Assembly (NCBI GenBank): GCA_024803745.1
Contig: JANJXV010000043.1
Coordinates: 6,639,518 to 6,703,517, forward strand
Reading direction: 5' to 3'
DNA from: Megascapheus bottae
Taxonomy: Eukaryota; Chordata; Mammalia; Rodentia; Geomyidae
DNA: 64,000 nucleotides
Positions 43,289 to 55,319 of this stretch are shown here, one piece after another; the first letter of the stretch is position 1, and each line of letters opens with the position of its first letter. Both the position numbers and the translations under genes were made by a program. Under the pieces are notes generated by a model. The model saw nothing but the letters and a program-made list of their open reading frames with translations. It was not told the origin of the DNA and did no database searches.

Positions 43289-44380
43289 ATGTCAAATCAA
43301 GAAACAACATGCCCCACCCAATGTAAACAAACAATGGAACAGTCACTGGCAAACCTAGAGGAGAGTCTTCCAAGTGCTATACAAATGCAATTGATAAACA
43401 TCATTAATGAAAAATGTGAAAATATAAAGAAAGAGATAAGGGAGGAAGCCATAGCTAAAGAAGAGGAAACCATAAACAAGGTGATAAGTGAAAAAGAAGA
43501 AGCCATAAAAGAGGCCATAATAAAGGTTTTTCAAAGAAAGATGGACGAATTCATAGAATCCACAAATAAAAACGTGACTGAACTCCAGAAAATGTCCAAA
43601 GAAAGTACAGCTACTGAGCACACCACTCAAATGGAAATCAAGGAGCTAAAGAAATCCATACATGATCTAAAAGAAGAGATGCAAGGCATCAAAAATGAGC
43701 AATTAGAAGCAAAGGAGATGAAAAATAAAGTAGATAGCTTTGAGAGCATGTTAGCCAATGCAGAGGAGAGAATTTCCGGGGCTGCAGATAATTTAGTTAT
43801 TATAGAGAAAGAACAGAAAAAGACTCAATCCAAATCTAGGAAATATGAGAGACCACTTCAGGAGGTCCAAGATACAATTAGAAAGCCTAATTTAAGGCTA
43901 ATTGGTATTGAGGAGGGTCTGGAGAAAGAGGTCAATGGTATTGGAAACATACTTCAGGGAATCATCTCAGAGAATTTCCCAAATATCCAGAAGGGCAAGC
44001 CCATCCAGATACAAGAAGCTTTTAGAAACCCAAACACACCTGACCAGAAAAGAATATCCCACCGCCACATTGTAATCCGAACTGGATCATTAGAAACCAA
44101 AGAAAGGATCCTAAATGCAGCCAGGGAAAAGGGATCAATAACCTATAGAGGCAAACCAATAAGAATAACCCCAGATTTCTCAGCAGAGACGATGCAAGCA
44201 AGAAGTGACTGGAAGCATATATTTCAGGCCGTTTACTCAAATGACTACCAACCAAGAATACTTTACCCAGCTAAGCTCTCATTCATAACTGAGGGAACAA
44301 TAAAAATATTCCATTCCAGGGAAAACAAAAATAAATGCAATACAGGGAATGAAATGGCACCTAAACAGCATACCATCTAA
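43289..44380 (+). CDS. L1 ORF1 protein, intact open frame
   Basis: The start chosen is the ATG at 43289 (MSNQETTCPTQ). The frame extends 20 codons further upstream but into the junction with the LTR. The product of about 363 residues has a long glutamate/lysine-rich coiled coil (about residues 20-190), an RRM-like domain beginning RKPNLRLIGIEEG, and the C-terminal domain with RKPIRITPDFSAETMQARSDW and YPAKLSF. Known role: a trimeric RNA-binding chaperone that packages L1 RNA. The ERV LTR now lies directly upstream and could act as an alternative promoter. Expression is unknown, and ORF2 of the same copy is broken. Confidence 0.88.
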   Translation: MSNQETTCPTQCKQTMEQSLANLEESLPSAIQMQLINIINEKCENIKKEIREEAIAKEEETINKVISEKEEAIKEAIIKVFQRKMDEFIESTNKNVTELQKMSKESTATEHTTQMEIKELKKSIHDLKEEMQGIKNEQLEAKEMKNKVDSFESMLANAEERISGAADNLVIIEKEQKKTQSKSRKYERPLQEVQDTIRKPNLRLIGIEEGLEKEVNGIGNILQGIISENFPNIQKGKPIQIQEAFRNPNTPDQKRISHRHIVIRTGSLETKERILNAAREKGSITYRGKPIRITPDFSAETMQARSDWKHIFQAVYSNDYQPRILYPAKLSFITEGTIKIFHSRENKNKCNTGNEMAPKQHTI

Positions 44381-44428
44381 GGACCACAAGAACTGCCAAG
44401 ACACAGGCCCTAATAAAAGCTTTTAATA

Positions 44429-46107
44429 ATGGTAGGAACTAATAAATATCTCTCAAGTCTAACTCTCAATATCAACGGATTTAACTCTCCAATTAAACAG
44501 CATAGACTGTCTACTTGGATCAAAAAGCAAGAGCCATCGTTCAGCTATCTTAAAGAGACACATCTTACCCCCCAAAAATCATCTTTTGAAAGTGAGACGT
44601 TGGAATAAACTCTATCAAGCTAACGGCCCCCATAAACAGGCTGGAGTTGCCATCCTCATATCAGATAAAATAGACTTCAAACTAAAATTAGTAAGAAAAG
44701 ACAAAGAAGGTTACTGCATACTACTAAATGGATCTTTCCTGCAGGGAGACATAATGATCCTAAATATTTACACACCCAATCCCGGAACTCCGTAATTCAT
44801 CAAGCAAACTTTACTTACACTGAAACCATACATAGATCGAGACACAGTGATTGTCGGTGACTTTAACACATCACTCTCACCTATGGACAGATCAACAAGG
44901 CAAAAACTGAACAGAGAAACCTTAGAACTGAACAGCTATATGGACCAACTAGATCTAACAGACATCTGCAGAATATTCCACCCAGCAACAACACAATATA
45001 AGATTTTCTCAGCAGCACATGAAACATTTTCCAAAATAGACCACATCTTAGGCCATAAAACAAACCTGGACAGATTCAGAAACACTGAAATTATTCCATG
45101 CACGCTCTCAGACCACAAATGCATCAAATTGGAACTGAACACATCTCCACCAACGAAAACCCTGTACCTCACGGAGACTGAACAACACATTGTGGAATCA
45201 CCAATGGGACATCGAAGAGATGGTGAGCAGAGCTCACACCAATACTCCTCAAGCTCTTCAACGAAATTGAAAATGAAGGTTCTTTACCATACTCATTCTA
45301 TGAAGCCAGTATAACCCGCATCCCCAAACCAGACAGAGATTCATCAAAGAAAGAGAAGTATGGACCTATTTCTTTGATAAACATTGATGCAAAACTTCTC
45401 AACAAAATACTGGCCAAATGTCTACAACAACTCATCAAAAAATTATACACTATGATCAAACAGGATTCATCACAGGGAGGCAAAGCTGGTTCAACATACG
45501 CAAATCAATTAATATAATTCAACACATCAACAGGAGCAAGGACAAAAATTACATGATTGTCTCAATAGATGCAGAAAAGGCATTTGACAAGATCCAACAC
45601 CCCTTTATGTTAAAAACTCTGGAGAAACTAGGAATCCATAGAACATTCTTCAATATAATAAAGGCTGTGTATGACAAACCCACTGCTAGTATTACACTTA
45701 ATGGTGAAAAGCTAAAGCCATTCCCTCTAACATCAGGAACGAGAAAAGGATGCTCACTCTCTTCACTCCTCTTTAATATACTATTAGAATTCCTAGCCAG
45801 TGCAATAAGGCAAGAAGCAAACATAAAGGGGATCCAAGTAGGGAAAGAGGAAGTAAAACTATCCCTCTTTGCAGATGACATGATTCTGTATTTAAAGAAT
45901 CCTATAGACTCTACAAGCTCCTTGAGCTGATTCAAAACTTTGGAAGGGTAGCAGGCTAGAAAATTAACCCTCAAAAATCAACTGCCTTCCTTTAAGACAA
46001 TAGTGAGAGGAACGAGGCAATAATCAGGAAAGCAACTGCTTTCACAATACCCTCAAAAAAATAAAGTAACTAGGAATTAGCTTAACTAAAATATAAAGGA
46101 CCTTTTT
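44429..46107 (+). pseudogene. L1 ORF2: endonuclease and reverse transcriptase part, broken
   Basis: The endonuclease domain starts at ATG 44429 (LNINGFNSPIKQHR), with later pieces GVAILISDK, VGDFNTSLSP and a SDHKCIKLEL end. There is a stop or frameshift at about 44609 and another near 44795. Near 45228 the sequence jumps from the endonuclease end directly to the [15 protein letters not shown] region, deleting roughly 0.8 kb compared with the copy at 60.0-60.3 kb. The reverse transcriptase core has [15 protein letters not shown] and FADDMILYL (the YADD-type box is FADD). The frame is lost near 45930, and a nested L1 interrupts at about 46108. Confidence 0.88.
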
Positions 46108-47826
46108 TAAAAATATATTTTATTGTAATTAATAAAAGGGTTACATGATATTTGCCAGATAAAGGGTGCCTTAATTCCCACACATTGAAACCCTTTCACA
46201 CGTCATGGTCCCCATTTCCCTTCCCCGTTCCCCCACCCCTTATCCTGTTTTCCCCTGTTCCCTATCCAATTTCAATAGCCAAATACAAATATATCCAGTA
46301 TATCAGATAACAAAGTGAGATAGTGTAACAATATGAGATAACCAAAGGACAGTAGAAGTGATGAGAGATAACATAGTACCTTAAGAACAACAATGATTAA
46401 TTATATGGCTTATGTTTACATCATATTTTAAATGACAATTTTAACAAATAATGTTCAAGGAGGAAATCTCTAATTACATTCTCTGGGACTTAGTATTTAG
46501 AATTTAATCCAAATTAGGCTAACGGTTTGTATGTCATAGAAACATATCAGTTTATGAAATAAAACATTATGATTATAGAGTCATGGGTTTTTTGTGTATA
46601 TAGTCATGTTTGTGTTTCCATTACCATGTCCATTGCTTTGGGTATGCAGTTATTGAGTCCTCTCTCTTGTACACTTTGGATTTAATAACCGCATATTAAG
46701 GATACCATGTGCCTTTTGTTCCTTAGGCCTTGACTTGTCTCACTCAGCATGATTCTCTCTAGATTCATCCACTTCCCTGAGAATGCCATTATTTTATCTT
46801 GCCTGTTGGATATGTAGAATTCCATTGTGTATATATACCACATTTTCTGTATCCATTCATCTGCAGTAGGGCATCTGGTTTGTTTTCATCGCATGGCTAT
46901 TGAGAATAGTGCAGAGATGAACATAGCTGAGCAGGTGTCTTTGTAATATCCTGGGTCATGATGTTCAGGATAGATGCCCAGAAGTGGTATGGCGGGATCA
47001 TAGGGAATATTTATTTTCAGTTCTTTAAGGAACACCCACACTGCTTTGCAGAGTGGCTGAACTAGTTTACAATCCCACCAGCAGTGGAGTAGGGTTCCTT
47101 TTTCTCCATAACCCCACCAGCAACTGTCATTGTCTGAGTTCAAAATCTTGGCCATTCTTGTTGGGGTAAGGTGGTATCTTAGGGTTGTTTTTATTTGCAT
47201 TTCCATTATGATCATAGATGATGAACATTTTCTCATATGTTTTTCTGCCATTTAAATCTCTTCTGATAGGTCTCTCTTTAGTTCCCTCGCCCATTTAGTG
47301 AATGGTTTATTGGGTTTTCAGGGGATTAGTTTCTTGAGTTCCCTGTAGATACTGGATATTAAGCATTTGTCAGATGTATTGTTGGTGAATATCTTTTCCC
47401 AGTTGGTTGGCTGTCTCTCTACTTTTGCAACTATGTTTTTATCTGTACAGAAATTTTTACTTTTAGGTAGTCCCATTTATCGAGTCTCTCTCCAATCTGT
47501 TGTGACCCTGGGATTCTGTTTAGGAATCTGTTGCCTGTGCCTATGAGTTCCAGTGTCTCTCCTACATTATCGTATAGGAATTTCACGGTTTCTGGTCTGA
47601 CGTTGAGGTCTTTGATCCAATTTGAGTTAATGCTTCTGCATGGCAAAAGGCTAGGGTCAATTTTTATTTTTTGCATGTGGCTGCCCAGTTTTGCCAGCAC
47701 CAATAATTGAATAGACTGTGTTTGTTCCATTTTACATCTTTGGCTCCTTTGTCAAATACAAGTTGCCTATAGGTCTATGGTTCTATTTCTGGGTCTTCCA
47801 TTCTGTTCCACTGAACTTCTGGTCTG
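46108..47826 (-). mobile_element. Nested L1 fragment, opposite strand, inside ORF2
   Basis: Its A-rich tail is at the left (46109 onward), followed rightward by 3' UTR and ORF2 (open piece 47251-46886 with [12 protein letters not shown]). Host ORF2 continues across it: GACCTTTTT before and TTTTTGATGAAAACTTTAAAACC after, with only a T-run as possible duplication. Its ORF2 differs noticeably from the other copies here ([15 protein letters not shown]), so it is another L1 subfamily. Confidence 0.88.
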
Positions 47827-49721
47827 TTTTTGATGAAAACTTTAAAACCCTGAAAAAGAAAATTAAAGCAGAAGTAAGGAAATGGAAAAAACCTCCCATG
47901 CTCCTGGATTGGAAGAATCAACATTGTGAAAATGACAATCTTGCCAAGGGCTATCTACAAATTCAATGCAATACCCATCAATATCCCAACAGCATTCTTT
48001 AAAGAAATAGAAGAGGCAATTCAAAATTTCATATCAAATAATAAAAGACCCACGTATAGCAAAAACACTTCTTAGCAGAAAGAACAGTGTTGGAGGAATT
48101 TAAATTCCAAACTTTAGACACTATTACAAAGCTATAATTCTCAAAACAGCTTAGTTGGCACAAGAACAGGCCGGAAGACTAATGGAATAGAACTGAGGAC
48201 CCATATATTAAACCATAGGCCTATGGCCACCTAATCTTTCACAAGGGAGCCCAAAAATAGAATGGAAGAAAGCCTCTTCAACAAGTAGTGCTGGTAGAAC
48301 TAGTTAAAAACCTCCAGAAAACTAAAGTTGGATCCTTCTTTGTCACCCTGCGCTAGAATTAACTCCAAATGGATCAAAGACCTGGAGGTAAAAGCTGACA
48401 CACTGAAAACTTTACAGGAAGGAAGAGGAGATACACTAGGCCTCCTTGACACAGGTCGAAACTTTCTTAATAAGGGCCAAGAATCAGAACAAATCAGAGA
48501 AAGGCTAGATAAGTGGTATGCATTAAACTGCGGAGCTTTTGTATGGCAAAGGACATAGCTAGTAAATTAATTAGGAAGCCTACAGAGTGGGAGAAGATCT
48601 TCACCAACCAAACAACGGACAAAGGCCTCATATCTAAAATATATCAACAACTCAAAAAAATTGAATCACTCCAAAACCAATCTCCACAGTAACAACCATC
48701 CCATTAAAAATGGGCCAAAGACTTAAAGAGAGTCTTTTCTGTAGAAGAAACAAAAATGGCCTATAGACACATGAAGAAATGCTCAACATCTCTGGTCATA
48801 ACAGAAATGCAAATCAAAACAACTCTAAGATTCCACCTCACTCCAGTTAGAATGGCCAGGATCAGGAAAACGAATAATAACAGATGCTGGAGGGAATGTG
48901 GCCAGGAGGGATCACTACCACACTGTTGGTGGGAGTGCAAACTCATTCAACCACTATGGAAAGCAGTATGGCAGTGCCTCAAAAGGCTAAACATAGAACT
49001 CCCCTATGACCCAGCAATTCCACTACTTGGCATTTACCCAACCATCCAGAATCTAGGGTATACTAATTCCACTAGCACAACAATGTTCATTGCAGCATTA
49101 TTCACCATAGCAAAGATATGGAACCAACCTAGATGTCCCTCAGTTGATGAGTGGTATTTGTACAGAATGGAATTCTATGCTGCTGTCAGACAAAACGACA
49201 TCGCCCCATTTGTTAGGAAATGGAAAGACTTAGAAAAACTCATATTAAGTGAAGTAAGCCAGACTCAAAAGAACTTAGGCTCAATGGTTTCCCTCATTTG
49301 TCATAATCAGTAGAAACCTTGGGTTCTCCTAGCAGAGATCTGCAATAGAGCAAAACCTTGATACATAAGGCCATATAGTACAAAGCTAATTGAAAGGACC
49401 TCCAGGATATTGAAACAAAAGCCATATAATGAATGATTGTTGTCCTTAATGTACTATGTTATCTCTCATCTCCTTTGCTGTCCCTTGAGTATCTCATATT
49501 GTTAATGTATCTCACTTTGTTATCTGATATATTGAATTTATTTGTATTTGGTTATTTGAAATTTGATACGGAAGCGGGGAAAACCAAGACGGGGCGGTGG
49601 GGGCGAGGGTAATGGGTACCAAGACATGTGAAAGGGTATCAATGTATGTGAATTAATGCACCTACTATCTGGCAAATATCATGTAACCCTTTTATTAATT
49701 ACAATAAAAAATATTAAAAAA
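47827..49721 (+). pseudogene. L1 ORF2 C-terminal part, 3' UTR and tail of the host L1
   Basis: Resumes at FDENFKTLKKKIKAE and includes the stretch 48756-49313 with the C-terminal cysteine segment ([19 protein letters not shown]), then the G-rich 3' UTR and an A-rich tail. Several stops and indels occur before 48756. Confidence 0.88.
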
Positions 49722-50248
49722 AGAAATCCATCAATTGGGCTGAGAGGGATGATAACAGAACGTAAGGAACTTGGGGCTGATATGGGAGAAATGAAGATCA
49801 GAAAATACAAATGTCCAGTTAGCCAGGGAGGATACATTCATTAAATAATAATAATTAAATTATCATACATTTATTAAATCCACTGAAGGGAGCATTGAGC
49901 TATTCTTGTGATATTCTGAATGGATACTAAGGGTAACATGTATGAGGTAACAAATATAATTTTATAGATGGAAACATTTGGTAGTATGCTCAGTTTCGCA
50001 GTGTCCATATTAAACATGTGATTTCTATAACTTTAAAACATGAGATACTTTTAAAATAATGGATAAAATCCAAGAAATTTTTTCCCTATAGAGATCAAGT
50101 GATCTATTACATGTCCAAATATTCTTCAAGACAGTGAAGAGACTTGTCTACAGAGATTTAGTCCCTATTGAAATTAACAGTTCCTTTAAGGATTCCTTGA
50201 TATTTTCTTTAATCAAAACAAAAGGGAAAAAAAACAAAAAGAACTATG

Positions 50249-50272
50249 TTCCCCTTGGAATAAATTAATTCC
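50249..50272 (+). promoter_or_regulatory. Candidate OR promoter module, unit E
   Basis: TTCCCCTTGGAA plus TAAATTAATTCC, identical to unit C. Donor CTGCAG|GTGAGG follows (GT at 50688-50689). Confidence 0.35.
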
Positions 50273-50949
50273 TCTCTCCCTGTAACAGCTACAATATTGC
50301 AAGAAATTAACCTAAATCTGTTTATCCATGATGTCATCTTCACTTTAACTCATGGGAATAAAATGGTTTGGAGACTAGAAAGATATTTTATTTCATGAAG
50401 ACAATTATTTCAGGAAATACAATTCATTTGATGAGATCTTAGTAGATTCATCGATTGACTTGCAAGAAACTGCACAAGCTTCTGACGCCCTTCTCTGAAT
50501 CCAGTCTCCGTGAAAACCCTAGCTGACAAAGTTCTAAGAAGGAGTTGGGGGATAAAAAATCTTCAGTGGTAAAAATAAAAGAAGAAGACAGAGCCACGGT
50601 AGCCTAATAAAGACGGGCGAAATGTAAATTTATGTCCAGTGAGGAGAAACAAGACAAAAAGGACCAGAAGTGGGCTCACGTCTGCAGGTGAGGTCCCAGA
50701 TTTCCAGGTAACTTATAATCCTCACAGAGCTCATGCTTTGGAAACTCTGATTTCCCTTCTTTCTCCAGCCTACAGCACCTTTCTCATGAAGTTCCTTTCT
50801 GGAAAGTCTCTTGCTCTTCTCCAAGAATCAGCGTTATCTGTCAGATTTGCTTTATCCAATTATGTATTTATTAATCACCTGCTTAAAGATCCATGTGCAC
50901 CAGGTATTGTCTGTTGGGTTCCATGCCACTGGACTTCTTTGTTCTCTAG

Positions 50950-51425
50950 GCCTGAGCCTTAAACTTGGCACTGTCCTAATCTCCTTTTACTCAAGGCTAG
51001 CACTCTACTACTTGAGCTACAGCTCCACTTCCAGCTTTTTCTGTCATTATTTGGAAATAAGGGTCTCGTGGACTTTCCTTTCCCATTAGTGTCCATAACA
51101 AAATCTAGCCAACAATGGAATTATTGATAAAGAAGAATTCCCCTTCATGTGTGTCTGTGTGTGTGTTGTATGTGTGTGTGTTGTGTGTGTATGTGTGCTT
51201 GCATGTGCATGTGCCAGCCATGGGGCTTGAACTGTGGGTCTTTGCACTGTCCCTGAACTTGTGAGCCATACCAAGTGAACTACAGCTCACTTGTGGCTTT
51301 TTGATAATTAATCAGGAATGATAATCTCATGGATTTCCATGTCTGAGCTGGCTTCACACCCTGATCCTTCAATTGCAGCCTTCTAGTAGCTAGAATGCCA
51401 GCTTGAGCCACTGGCACCCAACTTC
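50950..51425 (-). repeat. Inverted SINEs flanking a GT tract
   Basis: A truncated inverted SINE (about 50950-51080), a TGTGTGTTG tract (51149-51200) and a second inverted SINE (about 51210-51425), matching 20217-20855 of unit C. Confidence 0.75.
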
Positions 51426-51899
51426 CCTCACTTAGTTTTGCACATGCACACAGTGTGCACAGAATGGTTTTCTATGTATTCCAACTGGAAAAGGGGGTTT
51501 TGCTGTGATATTTCCACAAAGGCATATATTGTGTTTTGATCACACTAAACCCCTCTGTAGCTCTTTCTTTGGCCCATAGTCCCTTCTTCTGATTTCAACA
51601 GGGTTTAGTGGATTTTATCTTCATCTTCACACATATTCTGTATTAATCCCACCATTACTTCCCTCTCTCTCTGGCTTGTCCCCACAAACAACTACATTCC
51701 TGATATATTTACAGATAGATAGATAATATGTAGATTGATCATAGATAATAGAAATTAGATGCTAAGAAAAATTATAATTCTAAGAGTGACATTTTCCTTA
51801 CCTTAAATGATTCCAATAGAGTCTCCCTGTATAGAATCCTGAAAAGATTAGATTTCTTTAATGGGTAAACAAGATTGAGATAAGCCTACTATTTATTAT

Positions 51900-52070
51900 C
51901 TTTTTGATATTTCATTCTAATTAATAGAAAGGTTACATTATATTCACCAGATAGAAGGTGCATTACTTCACAAACACTGATGCCCTTTCTCATGTTTTGG
52001 TCCCCATTACATTTGCCTCACCCCTGCCCCTCATCTTGTTATCCCCCCATCCCTATTTATTTTTACATCT
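51900..52070 (-). mobile_element. Old L1 3' UTR fragment
   Basis: Reads as a reversed L1 3' end: TAATTAATAGAAAGGTTAC, CCAGATAGAAGGTGCATTAC, then a C-rich run. Further L1-like blocks (GGCTGAATACTATTCCATTA near 52708) suggest a longer old element disrupted by 52260-52600. Confidence 0.75.
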
Positions 52071-52261
52071 CACTGTATAAATATCAAGTGTCTAGGTAGG
52101 AAATGACAACTGAAAACTACACATATTTCAGAGTTAACTGTCAGTATGCCCATTCAGTTAGACATAAAATTTAAGATTTCATTGTAATTCATAAAACTTT
52201 GTAAGAGAAGATAGCATTAAAGATAAATGAAAAAGAAAAAAACAAAGATAAAAACTAACAA

Positions 52262-52600
52262 AGATACAGTTCAGTAGATAATGGACCAACAGACAGACAG
52301 ATAGATACACAGATAATAGATGGGCAATTACATACATATATCAGAAGGTAATACAAAAACACATGGACAGATATATAAATAACCAAGAGACAGACAGGTA
52401 AGTACAAAGGTAGATAGATATTACACAGATACATACATACATAGATAACAGTACACACATACACAGAAACTGAGATATCACAGTATCCTGGTACGTACAT
52501 GATAGACAGACACATACATACATAAATAATAGACATACAGTGGGTTGGAAGGTGGGTAAGAAGACAGCTAGCTGAGTAGGCAGACAAATAGATACAAGGA
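52262..52600. repeat. Degenerate GATA/CATA/GACA-rich tract
   Basis: About 340 bp of scrambled tetranucleotide-like repeats (AGACAGATAGATACACAGATA, ACATACATACATAGATA), which explains the long minus-strand frames here. Confidence 0.8.
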
Positions 52601-53149
52601 TACAAAATTGTGAAGAAGAGAACACATGTATCATTTGTCTTTCTGAACCTGGATTATTTTGCTTCCAGTCATTTTCCTCCACAGGATGGAATCCATTGTT
52701 CTTAAAGGCTGAATACTATTCCATTATATGTCTGTTTCTGTTCTCCTTTCATCCACAGGACAGCGGGGCTGATTTCATTCGTTGTCTCAGCCTAAAAGGC
52801 CTGTGACTTCCTTTCTACTCCATCTTTCCTCCCCCCAGCACAAATGATTTCCATTTCCAAGAAGATTTTCCTCCCGAATGCTGTCATTGTGGTTTACACA
52901 GCTTCCATTGCATGAGCATAAAAGATGTTGACACTTGTAATTGTTCTGGAGAAGACAAACACTAGTGTTCAAACCTTAAGATTTCTTGTATATATTCCAG
53001 ACAAACTGCTCTTTCAGAGCCTTCAGCATATGAATCATCTTCATCCAGTTTCCTATTGCATGATCCATTAATTCTGCTAATTTCCACACAATATGTCCCT
53101 GCTCCAGAGCATGAAATCCCATGCAAGTGACGGATGTTGTGTGTGCGAG

Positions 53150-53320
53150 ACTACTTACTCAAGGCTACTACGAGATCCACTGTCATCCTTTTAGTGCTAC
53201 AAAAAGGAGATAAGACTCTGACAGACTTTTCTTAGCCAGACTGAGTTACAACCCCAAAACTTAGCTCTCCACTTCCTGAGTAGCTAGGATTACAGGCATG
53301 AATTAAATGTGCTAAGCATA
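53150..53320 (-). repeat. Inverted SINE fragment
   Basis: CAAGGCTACTACGAGATCC to CTGAGTAGCTAGGATTACAGG, the unit E equivalent of 21325. Confidence 0.7.
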
Positions 53321-53371
53321 GCATAGATTATTTTAATGATGTTGTGTTCCTTTGTCCTCATTTCTTTGCAG

Positions 53372-53488
53372 CTGGTAGTCTCTTTTTTACCCTCTCTCAT
53401 ATTTTGGAATAAATCACCTAGAAGGAATTCTCTGTCGGGAGGCATCGACAGCCATGTTGACCAGCCATGCTATATTCCATCCACACAG
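53372..53488 (+). other. Candidate 117-bp noncoding exon 2 of OR gene 5
   Basis: Acceptor TTTCTTTGCAG (AG at 53370-53371) and donor CACACAG|GTAACAG (GT at 53489-53490). Length and splice signals match the unit B copy exactly although the flanks have diverged. Confidence 0.55.
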
Positions 53489-53984
53489 GTAACAGATGTG
53501 TTGTGCTGAGAACAGCTCAGCCCACGAACGCGGCCTGGACTCCAGGCAATGAGGCTGAATGACATCTGCGAACTCCATGTACTGAGATCTTCCCCACAAA
53601 TGCTCCCATTCCTGTGATAGATGCTCGCTCCATGGCCTGCACACAACGGGAGGACAACTTGATCCTATTACATGGTGAACATTCCCTCCACCAGGAAAGT
53701 ATGTAAAAGAGTTCATTGTACCTGAGAGTTGAAAGCGCTTCCTGAAAGGTGACGGCAGTGGAAAAGGTGGACAGAGAAATGGAGAGAAGAAAGGTGGGCA
53801 AAATCATTCCTAATATTCAGTGTACAAATGTGAAGCTGGAACTGAGTGAACTGAGGGAGGTTGGAGTGGGGGGAGTTGTGGTGACATGGGTGAAATGGTC
53901 TTTTACTCAAAAACTGATCATTGAATTGCAGCCCCATTGTACAAGTAGGTAAGAATAAGGTTTAGAAAAATACATTTCATAGGG

Positions 53985-54170
53985 ACTGCAGCACGGCCTA
54001 CTGATAGAGTGCTTGCCTAGCATGCATGAACACCCGAGGTTGAATCCTCAGTACCACACACATAAAAAAAACTGGGAGTGCTTCTGTGGCTCACTTAATA
54101 GTACTCTCACTTTGACAAAGCCAAGGACAGTGCCCAGGCATTAAGTTCAAGCCTCAGGACTAGAAAACAC
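53985..54170 (+). repeat. ID-type composite SINE
   Basis: Ortholog of the older ID SINE at 13565. The younger neighbour present in unit B is absent here. Confidence 0.85.
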
Positions 54171-54372
54171 AAAATCTCACAGTCAGTGAATACAAGACAG
54201 GGATATTTACCCACATATTACAATATGAAAGTGAGTGGAGCCAATCTCGGCTGTGCAGGTCAACCTAGGAAACAAAAAAGGCATCTGGCATGGGAAGAGA
54301 ATGACCACCTGAGCTGGCAGAGGCCATTGATTGAGCTTTTCCTTACTTGTCCCAAGGAAAACAGCCAGGGCT

Positions 54373-55319
54373 ATGACAGCACAAAACCACACAGGGGAAT
54401 CACCATTCCTCCTGCTGGGCCTCTCTGATGACCCACAACTCCAGCCCATCCTCTTTGCGCTCTTCCTGTCCATGTACCTGATCACTGTGCTCGGAAATCG
54501 GCTCATCATCCTGGCCGTCATCTCTGACCCCCACCTCCACTCGCCCATGTACTTCTTCCTCTCCAACCTGTTTTTTGTGGACATCTGTGTTACTACTACT
54601 ACCATCCCCAAGATGCTGGTGAACATCCAGACCCAGAGGAAAGACATCTCCTACCCGGAGTGCCTCACTCAGGTGTATTTCTTCATGATTTTTGGTGGAA
54701 TGGGAAATTTCCTATTGACGGTGATGGCTTATGACCGCTTTGTGGCCATCTGTCACCCACTGAACTGCCCAGTGATCATGAACCCTCACTTCTGTGGCCT
54801 CCTGGTTCTGGTGTCCTGGCTTGTCATTTTCTGCATCTCACTACTCCATGTTCTACTGATGAGGAAATTAACCTTCTCCCCAGGAACCACCATCCCACAT
54901 TTCTTCTGCGAACTAGCTCAAATTCTCAAAGTGGCCATATCTGACACCCTCATCAATGACATCTGTGTGTACATGGTTTTGTGTTGTTTGGTTTGTTTGC
55001 TGCCTTAGGAATCTTCTTCTCTTACCATCAGATCCTCTCCTCTTTAATGAATCTTCCCAACACGGCTAGGAAGCACAAAGCCTTCTCCAGCTGTGGCTCT
55101 CACCTCTGTGTGGTCTCCTTGTTCTACGGGAGTGGACTTGGGGTGTACCTCAGCTCTGCAGTATCCTCCTCCCCCCACAGAAGCAAGGTGGCCTCGGTGA
55201 TGTACACAGTGGTCACTCCCATGCTGAACCCCTTCATCTACAGCCTGAGGAACCAGGACGTGATGGGGGCTCTGGGGAGACTGCCAGGCAGAGTGGTCTC
55301 CTGTCTTGATGGATTGTGA
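54373..55319 (+). pseudogene. Olfactory receptor 5, OR7-like, 1-bp frameshift in TM5
   Basis: The start ATG at 54373 ([17 protein letters not shown]) lies 17 bases after an acceptor-like CTTACTTGTCCCAAG (AG at 54355-54356). There is an N-terminal N-x-T glycosylation site, LHSPMYFF after TM1, [12 protein letters not shown] in TM3 (canonical, unlike OR 1) and FFCELAQ. Compared with OR 1, one base is missing at about 54976 in TM5 (GGTTTTG for GGCTTTTG), so translation stops at 55006-55008. The original frame resumes from about 54981 to the stop at 55319, with [10 protein letters not shown] and [14 protein letters not shown]. It is the best preserved copy apart from this lesion. A sequencing error must be ruled out before calling it dead. 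Confidence 0.9.

Larger units (their letters stand above)
36872..49721 (+). mobile_element. Compound L1 insertion (host L1 with nested ERV and nested L1)
   Basis: The host L1 consists of a 5' UTR (36872 to about 37820), ORF1 (43289-44380), ORF2 pieces (44429 to about 46107 and 47827 to about 49313), a 3' UTR and a tail ending ACAATAAAAAATATTAAAAAAA at 49721. Excluding the nested ERV and nested L1 it is about 5.7 kb, close to full length once a deletion inside ORF2 near 45228 is allowed for. An 18-bp duplication bounds it. ORF1 is open, ORF2 is not. Confidence 0.92.
34026..55319 (+). repeat. OR tandem unit E (3' flank through OR gene 5), split by the L1 compound
   Basis: Left part 34026-36871: 3' flank, pyrimidine tract, inverted SINE, flank block (34850), TCTGAATAAAG block (35260), SINEs, AC/GT pair, inverted SINEs, CCAGCAATTGGG. 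Right part 49722-55319: the same CCATCAATTGGG site, promoter-like module, donor (50688), inverted SINEs, exon 2, ID SINE, OR 5. The 12.85 kb between is inserted DNA, so the unit itself is about 8.4 kb. 49740-50240, 50280-50680, 51430-51700 and 52600-53150 contain no gene that I can see. Confidence 0.85.

Noticed and set aside
52255..52682. Cysteine/tyrosine-rich minus-strand frames that could look like a membrane protein
   Set aside because: Arise from a degenerate GATA/CATA repeat tract.
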